The notes beneath the pieces were generated by a model, which was not told the origin of the DNA, did no database searches, and saw only the letters and a list, made by a program, of their open reading frames with translations. DNA of 64,000 nucleotides from positions 3,141,694 through 3,205,693 of the forward strand of contig JAVDOI010000003.1 of NCBI GenBank assembly GCA_032191485.1, given 5' to 3'. The translations under genes and the position numbers were made by a program. The first letter of the stretch is position 1, and each line of letters begins with the position of its first letter. This DNA is from Leptoclinus maculatus (lineage: Eukaryota > Chordata > Actinopteri > Perciformes > Stichaeidae). Below, in pieces: positions 26,841 to 39,109 of this stretch.

Positions 26841-29492
26841 TTTCATTTTAGCACCCGTACAAGATGAACAATGAGCTCAGTATCTCTCTGAGACAAGTGA
26901 TGGCTAGTCCTGTTGATGGACTAACACTGCCAAGCTCACATACATTGTCACACTATTGATTTTACACATCTTGATGCAGTCTCCAGCACTTCTCATGGTC
27001 GCCTGCAAAGCCTCGGGGCCAGCATCCACTCTGTTGTGTTTATATCTTATGATACAGCATGGCCCCTTGTGGGATTTACAGGCAGGCACTCTACGGTTGA
27101 AGATATCAGATGCTTCCCCCGTTGCCTTGCACTCATACAGAGAGGTGTGTTACGAGCCAAGTGAAGTAGCTGTCATTTTTACAATCTTCCACCTCACAGT
27201 GATTCAGGATGGTGGTTGAAGCTGTGAGGCTGTTTACAAGGCAGGTAATAAGTGCATTTATAGCATGAATTATACTTGAAGCTATCGTGATCTAAGTAGC
27301 CAGCTAAAAAAGTAAAGATGCAACAGCAAGCACCTAAACGCGCACGGTTATTTGAGAGAGGTAGTTTAACGTGACGACGGAGAATTATTAACAACTGCAA
27401 CTTTAATGTTCACTCTTTTGGTTGATTTAGTAAAAAACCCATAGACAACTTGGTGATGATGGGTCACAAGTAGACATTGCTTTATTGTAATGGGGTCACA
27501 GGACAAAAAGGTTGGGAACCAATTATCTTGAATATTTAGAGCTGTTTCACTTCAACCTGCTAGTGGAGATAAAAAGTCGGATCAATGTGTGAATCCAAAA
27601 TTTACTGAGACATTTCACTCGACCAAAGTAGTGGATTCACCCAATCGACCTGCTGCCCCAACTGAAGAGATGACTCAAAGTAAAGTAGTTACCAATTCAG
27701 AAGTTCACTGAGTTTAAAGTATCTCGGTAGCTACACCAAGATGAGGGTCCAAAAAATGTTAAAAGCGCTCTCACCAAAAAGTGTGCAGGTTCTAGGGATG
27801 ACGTACCTAATTTCTACGCATGACCGGAAGTTGCAGCTACTTATAGTTATTTTTGTCAGCAGCAAACACAGACAGAAAGAAAGTTTGTGTAATATGGTCT
27901 TATACAGAATTATGTACCAATGTTCCATCCTTTGTATAAAGAAGCCCAAATCTAAATGCAGTATATTTTTTCATTTTCAAAGATGAACTTGCATGCACAA
28001 AGAAACATCACCATAATCAATTGCTGATAGAAGTATCACTTGAATGATTTATTTTTTCCAAAAAATAGCTTTTGTTAGTATAATAGAAAACTAACTTTGC
28101 CCTGACTTTTTAGTAAGACATTCGATATGATGTTAAAAAAACAGATAGTCTTGTCAAACACCTTATTAGTTACACTAACAATCTGATACACACCCGCTAC
28201 TTTGATATTGAGAGGCACACAATTTTGGCTTAATCAACATTTAATACAAGTCTAAGTTCACAGATATTCCTCCGAACAACATTAAAAATAGATTGCATTT
28301 CCTCAATCGTTAAGGAGGAGGCAGAATTATACATACGGGTGTGTTACCCATTCAAAATGTTGTATCCAAAACTTTGCAACACAGTAAATGAAATAGGACC
28401 CAATATGGACCATGTGGGACACCATTTTGTTAAACTAAAAAGCTAGAATGCAAGTGATCAACCATGTCAGAAGCCTTAGATAGGTCTAGGAATGATGCAG
28501 CATTAGTGGTGAACCTGAGTCCTCTCGTTGGGGACTGTAAACCATTGAGGCTGAATTAAAGTGTCACAGCTATCTTATTTGACTCTTGTATGATTTGTTC
28601 TTTGTGTGAAGTGAACTCATTCGTTTGTTTATGTTTACATACATAGCTGCCTTCGTTACATTATGTTTAGGCTAACGAGGTTTGATAAAGGTGTAAACTC
28701 GGGAGAAAAACAGATGCTGATGTGATTTTATTGTCTTACTGATGCAAACAGCTCGACTCAATAGCTTTTCCCCGCAGACTCCTTCCACAGGTGAGTCTGT
28801 GAGAGAGCATAAGCTGCTGAGATTTAACAGGGATGTGTATCACCGACCTGTAGGGGATTACCAGAGACCACTAAATGGAGTTTAATTATGGAAGGTTGAA
28901 GGGGAAAAACACACTTAAAGCAACACAAATTGTCTATTGAATGTGTAATTATGTTGTGTAATAAGCATGAATGACTGACAGCACTGATGCACATTGGCAA
29001 CAGCTTTATTCCAGATCCCTGATAACATTTATCTATTACAGTGGACAGCAGTCTCCTCTTTGCAAGCTGCAAGTGTAAAAAAACGGCAAAATCTAAAGCT
29101 GAGCTACATGTGCTGAATCATTAGTGTCAGGATTTTGTATTGCAGCTCCCATCACTGGTGAGAGAACTGTAGTGACATTGTCAGTACAGTTACTTCCTGG
29201 TTTATCAGATACTGAGAGTATGGAAAGTTATCACAATGACAATTACTTTATCTTTTTATCTACCACGACTGTGTGCTTGCATGTGTTTGATTGGCCAAGT
29301 CAGTGTGTTGCTTGGTTGAGCCTGACTCCCACCATGCCAATACAGTTGCATCATCGAAATGAACGAGGGGGTAGTCTTGAACGGTGATGCAATTGTTTAC
29401 CGTTGTTAACCGAATCAAAATGATTCAAATCACCCAACTCATTCACATATCCACTTTTTAGTTTTTTTTGTGAGGTTCTAGATCTAGAGGAA
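26841..29492. other. unannotated; small repeat fragment
   Basis: At about 27455-27525, 'gatgggtcacaag' and 'ggtcacaggacaaaaaggtt' followed by 'gggaacca' look like a fragment of a common fish repeat. No gene is supported elsewhere. Confidence 0.4.
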
Positions 29493-30003
29493 TTGTCACG
29501 GCCAAAATCCATGCCCCTTTTTTCCCCTTGTGATTTCCATGTCCCCGGGTTGCCTCTCTGTGTGTGTGTATGTGTGTCTAATTCCCTCTCACCTGGACCC
29601 TGCTTACCAGCACACCGGTCTGCAATCAGCCCATGAACCCACAGCATATAAACCCCGGCTCTCCTCCCGCTCTTTTCCAGATTGTTGTCCAAGCCTCAGC
29701 GGTAGCCAAGCTCAGGCCAAGCGCTTGTATTTTTTGAGCATAGTTCTCCTCTTATTTGTTCCCTGTGGTCAGGGATTCCTGTTTACCTGTTTGCCTGCCC
29801 GCCGTCAATCTCTTCCCTGCTTTTACTGCCTGCCAAGCTGCTCTAACGCTCTCCATACCACCTGCTTCCCCTACTATCTGCAGTCATCCCCTCTCTTCGA
29901 CCATGTCTCCATCTACGGTACAATTACAAAAATAAATTGTTCAACTTCACCTGCAGCTTTGTCTATGTTCTGCGATTGGGCCCACCTACAAAAGAAAACA
30001 ACA
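29493..30003 (+). mobile_element. LTR-like block with internal promoter motif
   Basis: It begins TGTCACGGCC, contains a TATAAA box in 'cagcatataaaccccggctc' (about 29643-29662), an AATAAA polyadenylation signal (about 29930-29935), and ends in a 'tgcgattgggcccacct' block near 29971-29987. This order (U3, TATA, R, AATAAA, U5) and the TGTCACG start match the solo LTR at 13717. No clean target duplication was found (GGAAT lies at 29489 and 30009, with ends that do not fit TG/CA), so the right boundary is uncertain. Confidence 0.5.
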
Positions 30004-31199
30004 AAATTGGAATGAGCTTGGGAACAAACGGTTCTAATAACCGCTTTAAATAGGCAGCAACTAACATAACTCTAACACTCACTGTCCTGCACGTTGAAGC
30101 GCTGGCTTCGGGTGGGCTCATATAAACCGACAGAGTGAGTGGCGAGTTCTTTGTCGCAACATGTTGACCTGCAACAAACAAGAGACATACAGTCCGCCGT
30201 CTAGAAGATTACAGGCCACAGCCCAAGGCTGAAGCTTTGTCGTGCCTCTCAGCAAAGTGAATCATGGCTTCATCCATTGCCGCAGAATATCGACTGCCTT
30301 CGTCAGTGGATGTCCTCAGTGCTCGCTCACAAACAGGAGGACAGCCTGCTATCTCCTCTCGCCGGGTTGGAAGAGGGAGCATGCTGTAAAAAAGCGTAGC
30401 TGCTTTTAAGTCCAACTCGGAAACACAAAAAGCGAGCGAGTGGGGACATGGACACTGAATCAAGCTTATAAAAACAGTGAACAAGTCCATTTCAGAAAAG
30501 ACGGATTTCACCGCGGAGGAGACTGTGCTGTCTGGGTGCCTTGCACTTGTTTCACTAATGGAGAGATGAGTGCAGCGTACAGCAGGACTCGCTTACACGC
30601 GACCTCGACGGATAACGAAGCAACAAATACAAAGGCTATTAAATTGAAAAGGGAGAGACCCATGAGACGACATACGCAGCTCGGAAAAGAAAAGGTCAGA
30701 TTGGCGCTGCTGTTCTCGCCGCCAGAAAGCAGCTGTCTCAAGGGTCAGCCACAAACACATGTTATTTATTCAGCGGGACTTAATTAAAGATGCCTGACTC
30801 GGTGTACAGTGTTAGCAGTGATTTCTCAAAGGAGGCGGCAGCGTGATGCGCATTAATTCATCATCCAATAGATAATCCTCAGGTGCACGCCGTCGTCATC
30901 TGCCAGGGTCACAGCAAATAAAGACCATCTGCTGTTTTTATGAAAAACTTGATTGAAATGACAACATCCTAATGAAAAAATATGAAAAGAAACGCTTCCT
31001 GCCAATGGGAATCTTTGTTACAACCAATCAGAAAAAGGAGGAGGGGGAGATAAAAGAGGATTTCTAGGTTTGGGCACAGGAAGGGCGTTAATGTAGGTTA
31101 AAGCAGAGGTGTTTTTGAACAAAGCCCGTGCATCAATACCAAACCTCAGGGTAACGACGACTCCGACTCATTGAAATTTCACTGAGTGCCACTCAGGCT
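30004..31199. other. unannotated stretch
   Basis: No gene is supported. The part 30785-31030 is non-repetitive with ATTAATTCAT and CCAATCAG words and might be conserved non-coding DNA. Confidence 0.35.
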
Positions 31200-31203
31200 A
31201 CAT

Positions 31204-32314
31204 CCATACTACTCCGTTTTCAAACAAAAACGTTCTCCGTCCACACGGCGTTTCAGCATCGTTTTTGAAATGATCTCCTTCCAAACTAAAACGCCTGAAA
31301 ACGAATATCACGTGACTCTTCACGTACACTGGGCATGCGGGTAGGTGTCGATGTAAACAGAAAGTAGATTGGTTGCTTAGTTTAAAAAAATACAACAGAG
31401 TAATAAAGTAGTCTTTAAGAATGAAAGGTCGTGTTTGATACTTAAGATCTTCTCTAAAATCTTCCTCTTTGAACTCAAACAGACACAGTTCCTGGAAAGT
31501 TTTAGAAGTTTTATTTTTCAGACTTAGTTACAACGCTGCGGGTCTCTCTCTCTCACATCAAATTTACTTTAAAATCAACACTTACACATAAAGGTTTACT
31601 AGATTATGGGTCCATAAATGTGGTCAACACACGTCTCTCACTCGTTTCCTCGGTTTCGTTGTTGTCTGTTCTCACTCGTAGCTCTGCTGGTGGCTGAACT
31701 CTCTGTCCTACTGATTAGCAATCAATGTTTTGTTCCTTTACATTTTATCTGCGGACTTCACAATAGTTGAGCAGAACAAAATAAGCATTAATAAGGAAAG
31801 GAAAGTCCTCCGTTTTGTCTCCATCACCCTCCCTAAAGCCGCTAACGGTGACTTCAGACAGCCGCTCCGTAGGGCTGATAACACTGCTGGACACGCCGCT
31901 CGCTAATCGCTACAATAACCGCTGCTTCCTCCGTAATAATGCAGACTTTAACTGAACAACAGCTGCTAGTAAACACAACAAGGTCAGCAACGCCTGTAAT
32001 CAGTTGTCCATGTTAAATTAACCTGGTAGTCGATCGATAATCAATGTGGGTCACGTGATAGGAGTGTGACGAATCAGGGAAGGACACGTCATAACTGCTA
32101 AGAACCAATCAAGTAGCGAATGCGGGTGTGGGCGTCATCGTTTCTAAACTTATCCGTTTTCGACCGTCCACACGGAAACGCAACCCGGAGTTTTCAAATT
32201 GATCCGTCCTCGGGAGCGTTTTCAAACTCCTCCGTTTTCGGTGCTCGAAAACGCCGGCGTAGTGTGGACGCTCAGTGTAAACGTAGCAAAACATATGGAA
32301 ACGGAGTAGTGTGG
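31204..32314. mobile_element. 1.1-kb DNA element with 16-bp inverted termini
   Basis: The left end CCATACTACTCCGTTT and the right end AAACGGAGTAGTGTGG are inverted with one mismatch. ACAT flanks both sides (31200-31203 and 32315-32318), a possible 4-bp target duplication. Further 'gtccacacgg' words lie inside both ends. No transposase frame was seen. The superfamily is undetermined. Confidence 0.75.
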
Positions 32315-32318
32315 ACAT

Positions 32319-34954
32319 CCTCTCAGTTCTCCAAACTCTATGAGTCCTTTTTTCTTTTTCATCCTCTGTGTTTCCCCTGTTTCCTCTGAAGCATGTGACT
32401 TTGCATATCTGCACAGTCATACACTGTGGATGTTGCTGGGGATGTTCATGCAGTGCCCCCCTTCGGGACAGAAGTAGGTTTTATTGACAATTCGGTTTGG
32501 GTCCGTCATACATATTCAGAGTCAAAGAATAGGTAGATATAAAAGCTTTGAAGTTTTCACAGAATGTGTGCGTGTGGGGATTGTGGGAGTTCTTCTGTTG
32601 TACTATATAATATGCAATCAACTCCATAATTCATATCCATAGAGCCAGAGAAAAGGGAGAGACAAAACCTATTTAAATATACATAGTTAATGTTATTACA
32701 AAGTGACAGAGATGGAAGTCTCAGATTTTCTGAGACTGTGGTAGGTGGACTGCGGACCCTCCGGAGGAGTCCAGGGGCAGGCTCCATTTTGAAGTTAAAT
32801 GCATCAATCTTTAGCACTCTGAGAGCAAAAGAGAGGCTAGATCTATGAAGTGCTCCAGTAAACAATTTGGGGATATGAATGGTGATGACACGGCAAGTCA
32901 CACCCACAAAGCATGGCGGGAGGAGACGGGGGCCGCACAGTCCGCCCCGGTTGACGTTGGTGTCGGGAGCAGGAGGCCCCACCCATCTCCACGGGGAGCG
33001 AGTAGGCAGCGAGCACTGAAGCCCCACGGATTATTATTCAATGTCTTACTCCTAATTAGGTTTAATCATGCTCTAAGTTTTGGAACTACTACTTTGAACT
33101 ACATGCTTTGGGTTATGTAAACAGAAATGATAACGTTGCCATGGATTCAGTGAGTCATATTGTAGACTACAACTGGAGCCCCGTTAATCCCATATCTGTT
33201 TGCATTTGGACAAATTGGCACAACTACAAAGTATGCAGATTTAGCATCCAGTCCAGTTTGCAATGTACCCATGGATGTACAGAGAGCTATCACTGGATTA
33301 GTGTTGGATTACTTACTTGATTTCTTTTTTGTTTGGCATTTTTTTTTCGTTTTGTTTTTAGAAATGAACGTGTATATAACAAAGGACGGCTGCATTATTC
33401 AAATGATTACAGTTGTGAAAGGTACCGTACCAATCCCCCCCAACCATCCCAACCATCTAAACCGTCCCCATTATCCCCTTCAAGTCCACATTTTCACAAG
33501 AATGAATGTGATTGTCTATTGAAGCGTTTGTACAACCGAGAATTTCAGAAGGTGATGCAATATAATACATTGTAAATAATAACAATAGTAATAATAATGG
33601 TAATATTAATATTGATATTAATAACAAACACAACAACAATAATAATAATTATTACCATTATTATTATTATTAGTGAAAAAAAAGAACAAATAAAATACCA
33701 ATACAATTCATTTTTCAAATGTATCATAAAATAAATGCCTTTTCAGTGTCTCTGAACTTATTTTTAGACATTAAGAAGGAATATATAGAATCGCACAGAA
33801 ATTTCAGTGAAGATCAACAAGTCACTATTGATTAAGAATGAGCAGCCATTCCCCAGCAGAGCTTCCAGAGCTGGAGGTTTGTTAGTGTGACATGTGGTAA
33901 AGGTCAGGCCTCTCTAACATGGGGACAGACCTTGATATTCCAGCCCCCCTCAGATGGCATGCCTGTGCCCTGTGACAGTACCAAGCCCATGAACCTGCGT
34001 GGCTCTCCTCATCCAGCCATGTAGAAATGACCTCTGTCCCTGCGAGCCCCGGCTGCTGTGGCAACCAATAAATCTTCCCTGGTGAGAGTCAGGGGATGGG
34101 ATGTACTAATTGCCTTATTGATCTGGAGTTTTTCTCCACGACAGCGCCTGATAAACACATCAGGGAGACGGGAGAAAGCATGTGCCCGCACTGCTTCAGC
34201 CCCCTTATCGTTTCTAAAGGCAGGGGAACTACTCTTTAGAGAGGTGACTGGCCTTGTGTGGAGTTTTTCTTTTGCCGCACATCGCTGGCTATAAATTCTG
34301 ACGAAGAGAAAACATGCTGTCAGAGCATCTGCTGGTGTGTTTCTCCAGGTGATGCTGGAGGAGGCGGGGGAGAATAGGAGAAGAGCCGTAAACAATATCA
34401 CGGGGATGTTTGTCTTGCACGCCTCGTTCTGCTCTCCTTGTGTTGTAACAACAAAGCAGAGATTCAGCTCTGAGATTAAATTGAATAAAAAGGCTTTTGG
34501 CAATCCTTTGTCAGTTATGCATCGCTGAGTGCGTTAAAGGCGAGGTAGAGCAACCCAAGCAGAGTGGCCTGTCAAGCACGGCACTAACTTCGTTTTAATA
34601 TCTAATAGACTTCATTTTTAATGAGAACCACAGGAGATTAGTTCCAGCCTTTGGGACAGCATCAGCTTAGTGTATATTGTATTTAATGTAACTGAAAAGA
34701 GCAGATCTTTATACCTCTTAATACTGTATATCAGAGTGTCTCTTTTTGACCTGCTTATATGTGAAGATCAGCAGCAAGGGTGTGAGTGGTTTGTTAGGCT
34801 CCATTCTTCTACCTGCTACTACTCACTGTTTTAGCCACTGTTCTTAAAAAAAAAACATTCACCATTACAAGGATGAGTCTAAAATCAAAAAGGATATTCC
34901 CTCGGCACAGCAACATAAAAGTGAAATAAAGTTATTATATAGAAAGCTCTAAAA
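32319..34954. other. unannotated; AAT-rich tract
   Basis: 32875-32935 is the partner of 20727-20790. 33575-33680 is an AAT/ATT-rich microsatellite that is partly self-complementary. The block 34020-34530 is listed separately. No gene is supported. Confidence 0.45.
34020..34530. promoter_or_regulatory. candidate conserved non-coding element
   Basis: This is a non-repetitive block of mixed composition. Near its right edge CCTTTGTCAGTTATGCAT (34505-34522) resembles a SOX-like site next to an octamer-like site with a 3-nt gap. Recognition rests on composition and motif words only. Confidence 0.22.
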
Positions 34955-35499
34955 CAATATAGTATGTCATAATGTACATGTAATTAAAAAATCTTAAAAA
35001 GTCATAATGTAGTATGCCATCAAAAGAATAATTATATAGTATGTCATAATCAATGCAATATTGCCATAAAAATGTCACAGTATACGTCATAGTATAGTAT
35101 GCTAAAAAAAAAGATACTATACTATATCTATTCTAGACTTTTTCCGACAGACTGACACGACTTTATTTGGACAAACTATTCTATGATTCTTAATGAAATT
35201 GTAAGTATTGTATTGTACGTTTTTTTTATTTTTCCCCCTAAAAGATTTGAGTTTGTTTGTTCAATTGAATTGTTCACGTTATAGGTCACATTAATGGTGG
35301 AAAAAGTTCTGACATGATTTATCTTGGTCTCATTTTTTTTAAATAAAAAAAAAAAAGTCATTTTAAAAGGGGAGTGCAGACTTTTCAATGATTTTTTTTT
35401 TAACATACTGTACGATGACTTTATGACTTTTTTTGACATACTACATTATTACTTTTTTAACATACCATACTATGACTTTTTCTTTTTGACATACTATAC

Positions 35500-36701
35500 C
35501 AGGGGTCGCCAATAGGCGGACCGCGGTCCGGATCCGGACCCAGACGCTGTCCTATCCGGACCCGGACGTATAATTGATGGATAATTGGGAATTATACATT
35601 TTGGCGGAGCGCTTCTGTTTTAACCTGCGCAGCTTTTCTGGCCTTTACGGCACTCATTCAGCAGTTCAGGAAACACACCGACCAATTACATACATTGTAA
35701 ATAATCTCACGTGACGCTACTCAGCCAATCAAATGTTTATTCCAAAATGCATCGTGAGTCGAGTGAGATTACGCAGACAGGCGGGAGACGGAGCGAGAGC
35801 AGTGAGAGAGAAGCAGTGAGAGCAGTGAGAAAGTCGGAGAAGCAAGTTAACATGGCGTGCTCTAAAAAGAGAAAGGTGGACCTCGAAAACAGCTTTAACA
35901 AAGAATGGACGGACTCGTATTTGTTCATTTTTCCTGCTGGCGCTATAAAACCACTCTCTCATATGTTCAGATACCGTGGCCATTATTCAAAGCGCCAATG
36001 TGAAACGCCACTACGAGACCAAACATACCCACTCCAATCCGAACTGAGGGCACAGAAAATAAACCATTTAAGAGCCCAATATGAACGTTCCACCAGAATA
36101 TTAACACATTCATTAACTGCCCAACGACGTGCTTACGAATGTTCCCTGAAAGTTGCTTGGATTTTGGGTCAACATAAAAAGCCATTCACTGACGGAGAGG
36201 TTGTCGATGAGTGCATGAGTGCAGTAGCTGGAACTTTACTTCAGGGGAAACAAAAAGAAGAGTTATGTGAAAAAATCAAGCAAATACCTGTCAGCAGCCT
36301 CAGACACAAGGCTCATCTTTATAAAATCAAGCACTTTCTTTTAAGATGTAAGTTTTTCAAAAGTTCTTTTTTGTGTATTTTATTTTTAGATGGAGCCATT
36401 ATTTTACTTGAAATGAGAGAAGAACATTTATTTATGTATTTCTATGTATTATTTATAATCTATCCAGTTAAATTTGAAAACTGAGAATAATAATTGTTAA
36501 AATATAATTGATGTGTACTTTCTTTATTTGATTTGACAGTTGTTGACTACACAGAGACGTTGTTACTACTACTAGACTTCTTGAATATATATATATATGG
36601 CACTAAGTGGCGCGAGTTAGATATTATTGTAATGTTCCGGACCTTTGCCCGAGGAGATTTTCTCAATCTGGACCTTTTGGAATTTTAATTGAAGACCCCT
36701 G
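35500..36701 (+). mobile_element. complete hAT with transposase remnant (CAGGGGT family)
   Basis: It has perfect 8-bp target duplications TACTATAC (35492-35499 and 36702-36709), made from the satellite sequence. The ends are CAGGGGTCGCCAAT and, inverted, CAGGGGTCTTCAAT. It keeps the N-terminal part of a transposase gene (next entry) and lacks the catalytic DDE part, so it is a deletion derivative. The 8399-9106 element is a shorter relative. Confidence 0.93.
35852..36484 (+). pseudogene. hAT transposase N-terminal remnant (GTF2IRD2/Charlie-like)
   Basis: From the methionine at 35852 the frame reads MACSKKRKVDLENSFNKEWT and SYLFIFPAGAIKP; later it has YPLQSELRAQKINHL, YERSTRILTHSLTAQRRAYE, KVAWILGQHKKPFT and EKIKQIPVS. 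This is the N-terminal region shared by hAT transposases and the host gene family derived from them (GTF2IRD2). The zinc-finger part has slipped: the expected NVKRHYETKH is encoded at about 35990-36020 in another frame, so two compensating shifts flank it. Past about 36330 the similarity ends and the frame runs into AT-rich filler. A GTAAGT donor-like site sits at about 36347. No catalytic domain remains. Confidence 0.82.
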
Positions 36702-36730
36702 TACTATACCATACATACTATGGTATAGTA

Positions 36731-36795
36731 CTATACAAACAAATTTCCCCCCGGGGATAAATAAAGTTTCTATCTATCTATCTATCTATCTACCA
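36731..36795 (+). mobile_element. Rex1-like LINE 3'-end fragment
   Basis: It holds AACAAATTTCCCCCCGGGGA, then TAAATAAAGT and (TATC)n: the reverse of the 3' ends at 10742 and 22283. Only about 60 bp is present, an extreme 5' truncation. Confidence 0.85.
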
Positions 36796-37313
36796 TGACT
36801 TTATAGAATGTTTTTAATATACTATGGTATGACTTATTTCAACTTATTTTACTGACTTTTATTGCTTTCTTCGACATACTATACTACTTTTAATGTTTTT
36901 TATCAACATAATTTACGATTTTTTTTACACACTATACTATGCCTTTTTATCACTTTTTTAAAATACTATACTATGACTTTTTAATGACCTTTTCCACGTG
37001 CTAAACTAAACCATGACTTTTTCCTGATTTCTTTCGACATACTTTTCAATAACTTTTTATGACTTTTTCGACATACTATGACATTATTATAATTTTTTCG
37101 ACATGCTGTACTTTGACTTTTTTCAACATACTATATTATATATTTTTTCAACATACTGTACTACACAATCACATACATTTTTTACATACTATGACTTTTT
37201 AACATGCTAAACCATGACTTTTGTATGTTTTTTATCGACATACTATACTACGATTTTTTGATGACGTTTTTTTGATAGACTATTCTTTGACTTTTTTCGA
37301 CATACTATACAAT

Positions 37314-37520
37314 GGTGGCTGTGGTGTGGTGGCTAGCACTGCCACACAGTAAGATGGACCTGGGTTCGATTCCCAGCCTGCACAGCCCTTCTGTGTGGAG
37401 TTTGCACACAGAAGGGTTGTGGGTTCACCAGCTTCCTCCCACAGTGTAAAGACATGCAGCATAGGTCAATTGATGATTCTAAATTACCAGTAGTTGTGAA
37501 AAGTCTCATGATATATACCA
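37314..37520 (+). mobile_element. tRNA-derived SINE-like element
   Basis: A tRNA-like head: GGCTGTG (37317-37323) can pair with CACAGCC (37381-37387), and a T-arm CTGGG-TTCGATT-CCCAG (37360-37376) contains a B box GGTTCGATTCC. An A-box-like TGGTGTGGTGG precedes it. Four extra bases between the T arm and the 3' strand rule out a functional tRNA. The tail ('tgtgtggagtttgcac', 'cttcctcccaca', 'agacatgcag') is of the kind repeated in fish genomes. Confidence 0.6.
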
Positions 37521-37544
37521 TATGAAGGTACCAGGTTCAAGAAG

Positions 37545-38057
37545 CCTTTTTCAGAGTTTTTATCAAATCTAGTCCTTAATAAAACAGATAAAGTAATTAT
37601 TGTAGGTGACTTTAATATTCATGTGGATGTCGAGAATAATAGCCTTAGTACTGCGTTTATCTTATTATTAGATTCGATTGGCTTCTGTCAGAGTGTACAG
37701 AAACCCACTCACTGTTTTAACCACACCCTCGACCTGGTTCTGGCTTATGGCATTAAAATAGAAGATTTAATAGTGTTTCCACAGAACCCTCTTTTATCGG
37801 ACCATTATCTAATAACTTTTGAATTCCTACTAACGGAGTGTACGCCATTAAGCAAGAGTTACTACACTGGATGTCTATCTGATGGTGCCGTAGCTCAGTT
37901 TAAAGAAACGAGTCCGTCTTTATTTAACTCAATACCATGCCTCAATATAACAGAGGACTCCTGTGTCGATAGTGCTACAGGCTCACTGAGAATGACACTA
38001 GACTCTATTGCTCCTCTAAAAAAGAAGATAACAAAGGAGGTTCGCTCCATGGTATAA
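37545..38057 (+). pseudogene. L2-like LINE endonuclease C-terminal part
   Basis: The frame includes VIIVGDFNIHVD (about 37593-37628), the GDFN motif of apurinic-type endonucleases, and SDHYLITFEF (37797-37826), the SDH motif that holds the catalytic histidine. Between them KPTHCFNHTLDLVLA is the expected HxxxNxLDL-type segment. The N-terminal half of the nuclease is missing. The frame shifts at the end, so the linker continues in another frame. The intact enzyme would nick target DNA to prime reverse transcription. Confidence 0.88.
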
Positions 38058-38121
38058 CCCTAAAACCCGCAAATTAAAGCAGACATCGCGAAAACTTGAA
38101 AGAACATGGTGTTCCACTAAT

Positions 38122-38595
38122 TTGGAAGAATCTCGGTTAGTCTGGCGAGACAGTCTTAAGACATATAAGAAGGCCCTCCGTAATGCCAGAGCAGCTTATT
38201 ACTCAACATTAATAGAGAAAAATAAGAACAACTCCAGGTTTCTCTTCAGCACTGTAGCCAGGCTGACAGAGAGTCACAGCTCTGTTGAGCCGTGTATTCC
38301 TATAGACCTCAGTAGTAATGACTTCATGAACTTCTTTAATGATAAGATTATAACTATTAGAGAGAAAATGTATAATCTCCTGCTCTCAACCAGTACCGAT
38401 CTTTCCTCAAATAGGGTACCCTTAGAAACAGCTGTAAACCCTGATATATGTTTAGATGGCTTTACTCCCATCGACCTTGACAAATTGACTTCAACAATTT
38501 CTACGTCCAAACCTTCTACCTGTCTCTTAGACCCTATACCGACTAGACTGCTTAAAGAAATGTTACCATTAATTAGCACATCTTTATATATATGA
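38122..38595 (+). pseudogene. L2-like LINE linker and RT N-terminal part
   Basis: The frame reads ARAAYYSTLIEKNKNNSRFL, FSTVARLTESHSSVEPCIP, NDFMNFFNDKIITIREKM and CLLDPIPTRLLKEMLP. This is the linker between endonuclease and RT and the first RT block, as in fish L2/CR1-type elements. The frame is lost in a TATATA run at about 38587-38594, just before the hAT insertion. A stop-ridden segment at 38058-38121 separates it from the endonuclease. Confidence 0.85.
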
Positions 38596-38854
38596 TCAAC
38601 CTGTCTTTACTAACAGGCAGTGGTGGCTGGTGAAACATTTTCTTGGTAGGGCTGTGTCACATCCAACCAATTTCAGCAAACATCCCAGAATGATTTAATG
38701 CAAACAAATTAAGGTATCAATTACTACTACAATTATTACTACTTTGCAGTTAAATATTTAACATTTATTCCAACACGAAAAAAAGCAGTAAATAACACTT
38801 TGATAAACACGTCAGGACATCTTATTAATGTCACCCTCACAGGGAATTCAGTAT

Positions 38855-39053
38855 AATATAATATATATATCATATAATAATATTCACTATAATATAATAA
38901 TATATATATCATATAATAATATTCTGTATAATATAATAATATAAATATCATATAATAATATTCTGTATAATATAATAATATAAATATCATATAATAATAT
39001 TCAGTGTAATATAATAATATATATATATCATATAATAATATTCACTATAATAT

Positions 39054-39055
<2 letters not shown>
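38855..39055 (+). repeat. AT-rich minisatellite, about 5 units
   Basis: Tandem units of about 45 bp built on ATATCATATAATAATATTC plus ACTATAATATAATA. Copy A of the same hAT has only one short remnant of this ('tattcactataatata', about 861-876), so the expansion happened after the copies separated. Confidence 0.85.

Positions 39056-39104
<49 letters not shown>
39056..39104. repeat. (AC)n microsatellite
   Basis: About 24 units; the same site in copy A (879-899) has about 10. Confidence 0.95.

Positions 39105-39109
<5 letters not shown>

Larger units (their letters stand above)
34955..37310. repeat. degenerate satellite ('gacatactatac..gactttttt')
   Basis: Left of about 35110 the repeating words are TATAGTATGTCATA and AAAAAGTCAT; to the right they are the reverse complements TGACATACTATA and ATGACTTTTT, so the array flips orientation near 35110. 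It is interrupted by a hAT (35500-36701) and a LINE tail (36731-36795) and resumes after both. Units are 30-50 bp and heavily drifted. Confidence 0.8.

Noticed and set aside
29493..30015. 161-codon plus-strand frame in the LTR-like block
   Set aside because: It spans the TATA box and polyadenylation signal region of an LTR-like sequence; no protein family resemblance.
37317..37387. A functional tRNA gene
   Set aside because: The T arm and B box are good, but extra bases between the T arm and the 3' acceptor strand and a weak D arm/anticodon region indicate a tRNA-derived SINE.
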